NCBI RefSeq assembly: GCF_964340395.1
Contig: NC_135571.1
Location: forward strand, 11,261,440-11,276,439
Reading direction: 5' to 3'
Source: Glandiceps talaboti
Taxonomy: Eukaryota > Hemichordata > Enteropneusta > Spengelidae
Length of the DNA stretch: 15,000 nt
Program-made: the position numbers and the translations under genes
Notes under the pieces: generated by a model
Databases searched by the model: none
The model's input: only the letters and a program-made list of their open reading frames with translations
Told to the model about the DNA's origin: nothing
In this document: in pieces, positions 10,556 to 15,000 of the stretch
How positions within the stretch are numbered: position 1 is the first letter of the stretch
How the letters are laid out: each line of letters starts with the position of its first letter

Positions 10556-10583
10556 TTTCTGTGGTTTTTACCCCAAAATTACT

Positions 10584-10623
10584 TGCCTATCAGGACAGTC
10601 AGAGTCACGATCCATACACGAAA
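10584..10623 (-). pseudogene. 40-bp exact copy of a gene B exon fragment
   Basis: Forty bases beginning TGCCTATCAGGACAGTCAGA are identical to 14250-14289, which is bases 2-41 of the gene B exon at 14207-14290. Identity stops at both ends: the flanks differ at 10583/14249 and 10624/14290. Here it has the same strand as the exon but no acceptor upstream. It sits in the last intron, 25 bp from the satellite edge and about 100 bp from the transmembrane exon. It looks like a templated insertion or the remnant of an exon duplication. Confidence 0.85.
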
Positions 10624-10721
10624 ATTTCCAGGTTTACATTATGAAAATTCCATACATTTTCACGAATTTCAAGAATATATCTTCAATATACAACATTCGT
10701 AAAGTAAATTTGGCGACTTAC

Positions 10722-10818
10722 CAAAGCAGCTATTATGAACAGGAGGATCGCCAGAACGCCAATAATAGTAATAGTAATTACGATAACAATAATGTAAGGT
10801 AGTGTTATTTTCCCATTG
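10722..10818 (-). CDS. Gene B, transmembrane exon
   Basis: Acceptor CCGTCTTTGCAG and donor TTTG|GTAAGT bound 97 bp. The previous exon ends in phase 2, so its AG plus the first C here make Ser, followed by NGKITLPY and a 24-residue hydrophobic run rich in Ile, Val and Thr (core [20 protein letters not shown]), ending AAL in phase 0. Length and composition are those of a single membrane-spanning helix. Position between a Cys-rich ectodomain and a six-Arg exon fits a type I receptor. Reading through the donor would add 12 residues ([12 protein letters not shown]) before a stop, a possible alternative tail. Confidence 0.85.
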
Positions 10819-10842
10819 CTGCAAAGACGGAAAAATGCTCAA

Positions 10843-10980
<138 letters not shown>

Positions 10981-10983
10981 TGT

Positions 10984-11024
10984 GTGTGTGTGTTGTGTGT
11001 ATGTAAAATGTCTATGCTGGAGTA

Positions 11025-11092
<68 letters not shown>

Positions 11093-11130
11093 TCCAGCAT
11101 AGGCACTTTACATACACACAACACACACAC
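10984..11130. repeat. 147-bp near-perfect inverted repeat with (AT)n centre
   Basis: Arms at 10984-11025 and 11089-11130 are 42 nt each and complementary except for two positions (AAAATGTC against AAAGTGCC). Each arm carries GTGTGTTGTGTGTATGTAAA and then CTATGCTGGAGTAT. The 63-bp centre is almost pure AT and self-complementary, so nearly the whole 147 bp can fold into a hairpin or cruciform. Confidence 0.9.
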
Positions 11131-11236
11131 TCACACACACATGTACATATGTACATATATATATAACTCGGTGAGTATCAATCTGCTAAGACAGTACTCT
11201 ATACCGCAGTGGCAGAGCGTAAGGCATTTTAGACAT

Positions 11237-11267
11237 TTTTTGAATATATATATATATATATTCAAAA
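11237..11267. repeat. TA-rich palindrome
   Basis: TTTTGAATATATAT on one side and ATATATATTCAAAA on the other form a near-perfect palindrome of about 30 bp. It lies inside a stretch that weakly resembles a tRNA-derived element (see findings). Confidence 0.75.
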
Positions 11268-11565
11268 CCCGTCACGTAAACCACAAACAATCCATCACTA
11301 ATAACAGATACCACAGCTGTACTGAGCTGTCAAAAAAAGTTTGGAATATAAAGGGAAATGGCAAGAGCATAGCATAAACCATAGACCCTCCACCAACATG
11401 AGTCTATGCATAGACTGGTCAATCATCACACGTGCGACTTCCCATACAAATGTATTGAAGAGGTGTGACCTTTGCCTGGCAGATAAGCTATACATCATAT
11501 GTGCTGTCAAATCGAATTTATTAAATAAACGTTCAGAATTGATTTCAAAGTGCCTATATACATAT

Positions 11566-11700
<135 letters not shown>

Positions 11701-11835
11701 ACGAGTGATTTACTCACGAAACAGGCTTGTAGAGACGAAAAACCCTACTTGATTTTCTTCTACCCTCAACATATACTCCGCTCTGCGTGCAGACGTATCG
11801 AGCACTGTACTACGGATAAATCTTACCACTGACTT

Positions 11836-11995
<160 letters not shown>

Positions 11996-12086
11996 ATCAA
12001 AAAATTCCATGCCATGCGCCAGAGTCTTAACTAATTATGTTAGATTCTAATGAATAACTTTGTTATTTAATTTAAACAGTAATTAC

Positions 12087-12235
12087 CTGTCTCTTTGGGT
12101 ATCACTTTCATTAATGAGATTACTTTCGCAGTGGTTTGAAGCATTGGGTATCGTACCAGTTGGACAGTTTCCGACACACTCATTGTCTTGTGTGATATAC
12201 TGCTCCTTACTTGGACATCGAGATGTACAGGTTAT
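12087..12235 (-). CDS. Gene B exon: membrane-proximal Cys-rich segment (ErbB domain IV-like)
   Basis: Acceptor CATACTACTACAG and donor GACAG|GTAATT bound 149 bp, read in phase 0 to phase 2. The peptide begins ITCTSRCPSKEQYITQDNEC, continues VGNCPTGTIPNASNHC and ends in a polar stretch NLINESDTQRD. Cys lie at exon positions 3, 7, 20, 24 and 36. The two C...CP modules are typical of furin-like and ErbB domain IV repeats. NAS and NES are N-glycosylation sequons, consistent with an extracellular location. The polar end forms a stalk leading to the transmembrane exon. Confidence 0.82.
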
Positions 12236-12755
12236 CTGTAGTAGTATGTGTATCGATCAGAGTTATGTTCCTATTGTGTAAAATAGTACACTGGGATTGG
12301 GACCGTTCATTAGAAAAAAAAGTTAAAGTTAAACTTATCAACCCATGAGGTTTGAACTGCAGGCTCGAAGAAAGGGCAACTTTGACAACCGCATGCTGTC
12401 AATGTATTCAGAAAACGTTCAAATACAAGACGAAACTCATAAAATTAAAATTGCGACACCCTCCAACATCGCACCAGATTTCAATAATAGGGATTTAATG
12501 TTTCTAACCAGGGAAGAATTCTTTGTTCTGGGTCCAACCTTTGTACAGCTGAGCTCGACATTTGTTTGTCACACATAAAACTATAGTCCTTATCCGAACT
12601 TGTACGACAAGAAGTCTTGGTGTGTAATCGATTGCATTTTGAGGTCGACATATATTTTTGAAAATGTCATTCCAGAACTTCAAAAGTAACAACCAAATTT
12701 TATACCTGAAGAGAGTCGACGTCACTGAGTATGACATGTTACTGTTTGGCCTTAC
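12236..12755 (-). other. Gene B intron, no feature confirmed
   Basis: A 520-bp intron between two Cys-rich exons. The plus-strand open frame at 12345-12578 overlaps the antisense read-through of the exon frame and shows no domain. GAGGTTTGAACTGCAGG near 12348 faintly recalls a tRNA B-box, but I do not call a SINE. Confidence 0.6.
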
Positions 12756-13001
12756 CTTTCCTCTCATATCTTTCACTTTCAAATAAGCACACCGGTCGCA
12801 TTCCATTGGATCGTAGGTGAAACACGTTTCTTTACACTCATAAGAATAATTAGCGCATGTGAAATTATCGGAATGGCTTATGTAATCCTTTTCAAAACAT
12901 ACTTTCATACATAGATTAGAACTATCCGATATGTCGTCATATTTGGTACAGCTCTCAATATCATCGCACGAGTAACAATCGGGATCACATGCCTGACATA
13001 C
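12756..13001 (-). CDS. Gene B exon: furin-like / ErbB domain IV-like Cys-rich region
   Basis: Acceptor CTTCTCAATTTTCAG and donor GAAAG|GTAAGG bound 246 bp, exactly 82 codons in phase 0-0. Twelve Cys lie at exon positions 2, 5, 9, 12, 18, 31, 35, 49, 56, 60, 68 and 71. The start VCQACDPDCYSCDDIESC and the end ECDRCAYLKVKDMRGK resemble the VC..C...C and C..CA... segments of ErbB domain IV. NFT and NYS are N-glycosylation sequons. Frame continues open past both splice sites for some distance, but Cys content stops at the exon borders, which supports them. It could also be classed as a generic growth-factor-receptor Cys-rich domain. Confidence 0.87.
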
Positions 13002-13111
13002 CTGAAAATTGAGAAGGTGACAAAAATCTGTGTAACTTAACTGTGACTCTATCGTTAATGACAAAATGAGATAGACTGTGATAGAGGGCCAGCGATGTGA
13101 TTTTACAGTAG

Positions 13112-13309
13112 ACTAGCAAAGTCGAGATTTTGGTTTATTTTGGTATAACCTGTAATCTGTAATTTCATTATAACATTGTTCTTAACTTTAAAAATTAAAA
13201 TAATAAAAATTTTGATTTCAAAATTTGATTCTCAAGTCTATCAGAAATCAGAAATTTACGAGTAAGAAATGACAAAAAAATGATAAACCAAAATCCAGAC
13301 TTTGCCAGT
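13112..13309. mobile_element. MITE-like foldback element, 198 bp
   Basis: Terminal inverted repeats of 26 bp match at 23 positions: ACTAGCAAAGTCGAGATTTT at 13112 against the complement of AAAATCCAGACTTTGCCAGT ending at 13309, plus GGTTTA on the inner side. The interior is AT-rich and non-coding. No clear target-site duplication flanks it, so it may be old, or the true ends may lie a few bases away. Superfamily cannot be assigned. Confidence 0.55.
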
Positions 13310-13594
13310 GCAGCTTCTTAGATACTTGGTGTAGGCGTTCAGTATGTCATTAATAAGCCTTTATTTATATGTCATGATCATTTTGTTTTAAAGATGGTTA
13401 TTTTGGTTTACATTACAAGATGTGATGACACACAGAGTGCATACCAACAAAGTGGTTTCCCTCATCAACGGTTGGAGTTCAAAATGATTGGTATTTCGTA
13501 ATACTATAACGTTGTTTTTACTTTTAACGGCAGCCTTAGTATACATTTTCATCTACATCTATCCATTTATGTGCTGCTGTACTAATATCTACTA

Positions 13595-13709
13595 ATAAAC
13601 AAATCAATAAACAAACCAACAGACAGACAGACAGACAAACAAACACAAACAAACAAACAAACAAACAAACAAACAAACAAACAAACACACACACAAACAA
13701 ACAAACAAA
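13595..13709. repeat. (AAAC)n/(AGAC)n microsatellite
   Basis: AAAC repeats with an internal AGAC block (13620-13636) and a short CA block (13686-13694). Confidence 0.97.
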
Positions 13710-13866
13710 ATGTACAGTTACAGAGGACAAAATATAATCACCATCACACTCAGGTTGCACAAGCAATGACAATTGGCATATACAACCCGTGTCATGTTGT
13801 TGTTATCTGCGTTTCGGCAACGTGACTTTGCCGTCCTCGAGGCAAAATGACAACGATTGTTGTTCA

Positions 13867-13878
13867 CCACTAGATGGC
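13867..13878 (+). promoter_or_regulatory. Candidate CTCF-type insulator motif
   Basis: CCACTAGATGGC matches the bilaterian CTCF core CCASYAGRKGGC at all 12 positions and is followed by GGTG. It is in a locally GC-richer patch of an AT-rich intron. Occupancy is not shown; one such match can arise by chance in a large genome. Confidence 0.35.
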
Positions 13879-14206
13879 GGTGTGGTTAACACACTGTAAA
13901 TAACTAGCGGGCTGTTTGTTTATCAGAGAACATTATTATGAACATGTATACTGATTTCAGATTTAGCAAAGAATAAAACCAGAATTTTGTATGTATATCA
14001 GTAACGAATTCAGTTTAAAGTTCGAATCTGCAATTCATTGAGTTACAAAGACGGACTTGGTCCTGGGTGTCTCAAATATATATTTGCTTTCCTCAAGTAG
14101 ACACTCACAGTAAAGTTGTTTTATTTATCAAAATTCAAAACTACAGAAGCGTAGTTCGTTTGGTAAAGGTCACTTTCAGTTAGACTGGCTACTAATAACT
14201 CCTTAC

Positions 14207-14290
14207 CACAGACTTAATGTAAGGTCCACTTGTGTGTAGAGATTCAAAGTGCCTATCAGGACAGTCAGAGTCACGATCCATACACGAAAT
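14207..14290 (-). CDS. Gene B exon: short Cys-containing ectodomain segment
   Basis: Acceptor TTTGTTACTTTGCATTACAG and donor TGTG|GTAAGG bound 84 bp, 28 codons in phase 0-0. The peptide starts ISCMDRDSDCPDRHF and ends TSGPYIKSV, joining in frame to VCQAC of the next exon. Two Cys (positions 3 and 10) with a CP step fit the Cys-rich ectodomain. Both splice sites are good and the phase agrees with the downstream exon. It is short, and the upstream partner is uncertain. Bases 2-41 of this exon are copied exactly at 10584-10623, which by itself marks the sequence as unusual. Confidence 0.68.
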
Positions 14291-14937
14291 CTGTAATGCA
14301 AAGTAACAAACCATTAAGGACATATTTATGACAGAATGAAACGATAGGATTTAAGCTGCACTAGCTGCAAATGAAACAGGTTTTGAAACTACTTTCTTAG
14401 ATATGCACCAAAATTATAAACATCATCGTCGTCGTAAACCACAGCCTCTTTTACGGCACCGTCCAAAACGTGCCGTCAATAGGTCGTTATTTCGCAATGT
14501 CGCGGAAGAAATAACAGCGCCCTAGAACGACCATGGTTTCAACCTGCAGCAGTTGCTTTACTACTTATGGATACAATACACGCCTCTAATTATTGGTATT
14601 TTAATAGTTTTCAATGAATTAATTGTTGGTTGTGAGGTCTAAAAAATACTCCAGTTACAGGTTATACAACTTTGAAAGCAGTATCAATTGGAAAAAATAG
14701 ATTAGAAGAAACAAATTAAAATCCTGACTATATACTCCAACTCAACTCAGTTGATAAGAAAACCAGGTGTCCCTTATATCATAGCTATAGAATTAATAGT
14801 ATACAGAGTCACGTCATTGTTGAATTAATAGCTGTTTATCGAAAACTGAATCTTGAAAAAAGGGTATTTCTTGTTGCGTTTGGTCTGACTTGATCAAACT
14901 TAGTGGCATGTTGATGCACAAACTAAAATATTCTCAC
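14291..14937 (-). other. Gene B intron with two adjacent hairpins, otherwise featureless
   Basis: Apart from the inverted repeats at 14453-14532 I find no exon, repeat or element. A good acceptor-like TTTCATTTGCAG at about 14364 leads into an in-frame stop and is not used in the model. Confidence 0.45.
14453..14532. repeat. Two adjacent inverted repeats (possible hairpins)
   Basis: ACGGCAC (14453-14459) and GTGCCGT (14470-14476) form a perfect 7-bp stem with a 10-nt loop. Next to it, GGTCGTT (14482-14488) pairs with AACGACC (14526-14532), or alternatively GTTATTTC (14486-14493) with GAAATAAC (14508-14515). The patch is GC-richer than its surroundings. No known RNA family is recognised. Confidence 0.5.
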
Positions 14938-15000
14938 CTACGAAATGTATGGCCTTGGCGTGACATGTTCCTGCTGATATCGTGATGTGGTTACACGCCC
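14938..15000 (-). CDS. Possible upstream gene B exon, cut by the window edge
   Basis: One minus-strand frame is open from the edge: ACNHITISAGTCHAKAIHF, followed by a donor. The best donor (TAG|GTGAGA, exon end 14938) gives phase 1, which does not fit the phase-0 exon at 14290. A poorer donor (TTC|GTAGGT, exon end 14942) gives phase 0 and would fit. Two Cys are compatible with the ectodomain. Alternatively another exon intervenes, or this is chance. Confidence 0.3.
   Translation of the reverse strand, partial: GRVTTSRYQQEHVTPRPYIS

Larger units (their letters stand above)
5667..10559. repeat. 65-bp satellite array, about 74 monomers, inside gene B's last intron
   Basis: The monomer runs ACTAATTACCAGACTGGTAC, then ATTGTGTTCATGTACAAGAA, then GGCATTTTAGTCACTACTTA, then TTTTT: 65 bp. 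Variants include a 5-bp gain (GACTGTACTGG instead of GACTGG), GTGAATTG for GTACATTG, GACATT or GTAATT for GCATT, and a TTTAA gain before the T-run. The array occupies 4.9 kb, about 88% of the intron between the transmembrane exon and the last exon. Short open frames that recur in it (starting at 5664, 6008, 7576, 8711, 9846) exist only because the monomer is often open in one frame. They start mid-monomer and show no constraint. Confidence 0.97.
13002..14206 (-). other. Gene B intron with foldback element, microsatellite and CTCF-type motif
   Basis: This 1205-bp intron holds the MITE-like inverted repeat (13112-13309), an AAAC/AGAC microsatellite (13595-13709) and a CTCF-type site (13867-13878), each listed separately. 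The 78-residue minus-strand frame at 13536-13772 is the microsatellite translated (CLFVCLFV) and is not a gene. Confidence 0.7.

Noticed and set aside
5667-10559. CRISPR-like array
   Set aside because: Monomers are contiguous 65-bp tandem units with no unique spacers, in a spliced animal gene.
12345-12578. 77-residue plus-strand frame
   Set aside because: Lies inside a gene B intron, shows no domain and no splice or promoter context of its own.
13536-13772. 78-residue minus-strand frame (CLFVCLFV repeats)
   Set aside because: Translation of the AAAC microsatellite.

Overview
The window looks like animal (metazoan) nuclear DNA. It is AT-rich, has spliced exons with GT..AG borders, long introns, and many micro-, mini- and satellite repeats, with no bacterial-style genes. 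The repeat load and the receptor type suggest a marine invertebrate such as a mollusc or other lophotrochozoan. The organism is inferred, not shown.

The coding content is on the minus strand. I reconstructed the 3' part of one gene ('gene B', right to left) by splice sites and reading-frame phase: exons at 14207-14290, 12756-13001, 12087-12235, 10722-10818 and 5041-5142. Together they encode about 225 residues. These are a cysteine-rich ectodomain resembling EGFR/ErbB domain IV (19 Cys and four N-glycosylation sequons in the confident exons), one transmembrane helix encoded by its own exon, and a last exon with six arginines, a tail of only 33 residues and a stop codon. An AATAAA lies about 300 bp after the stop. 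No kinase domain is seen, so gene B looks like a kinase-less, EGFR-like receptor. A further upstream piece may touch the right edge (14938-15000).

Downstream, on the same strand, a second gene ('gene A') starts at 2337. Its first coding exon (2181-2337) encodes a signal peptide followed by a Cys motif ending in CQQCDGLCPK. That motif resembles the segment just before the second L domain of insulin/EGF receptors. The two genes are probably tandem paralogues. The rest of gene A would lie left of 2181; I could not find its exon 2 in the window.

Layout: 1-2180 is probable gene A intron; 2181-2337 gene A exon 1; 2338-3254 its upstream region; 3255-4512 a 32-bp minisatellite; 4524-4643 a CATA/CA microsatellite; about 4720-5142 the gene B terminal exon with a 14-bp repeat in its presumed 3' UTR; 5143-10721 a 5.6-kb intron, 88% of it a 65-bp satellite array with 323-bp and 1135-bp higher-order repeats; 10722-15000 the remaining gene B exons, with introns carrying TA/CA arrays, a 147-bp near-perfect inverted repeat, a MITE-like foldback and a CTCF-type motif. 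A 40-bp exact copy of a gene B exon piece lies beside the satellite boundary.

The long predicted peptides made of Tyr-Ile, Tyr-Val-Cys or His-Thr repeats, and the recurring 62-87 residue peptides at 5664-10034, are translations of tandem repeats and are not annotated as genes.
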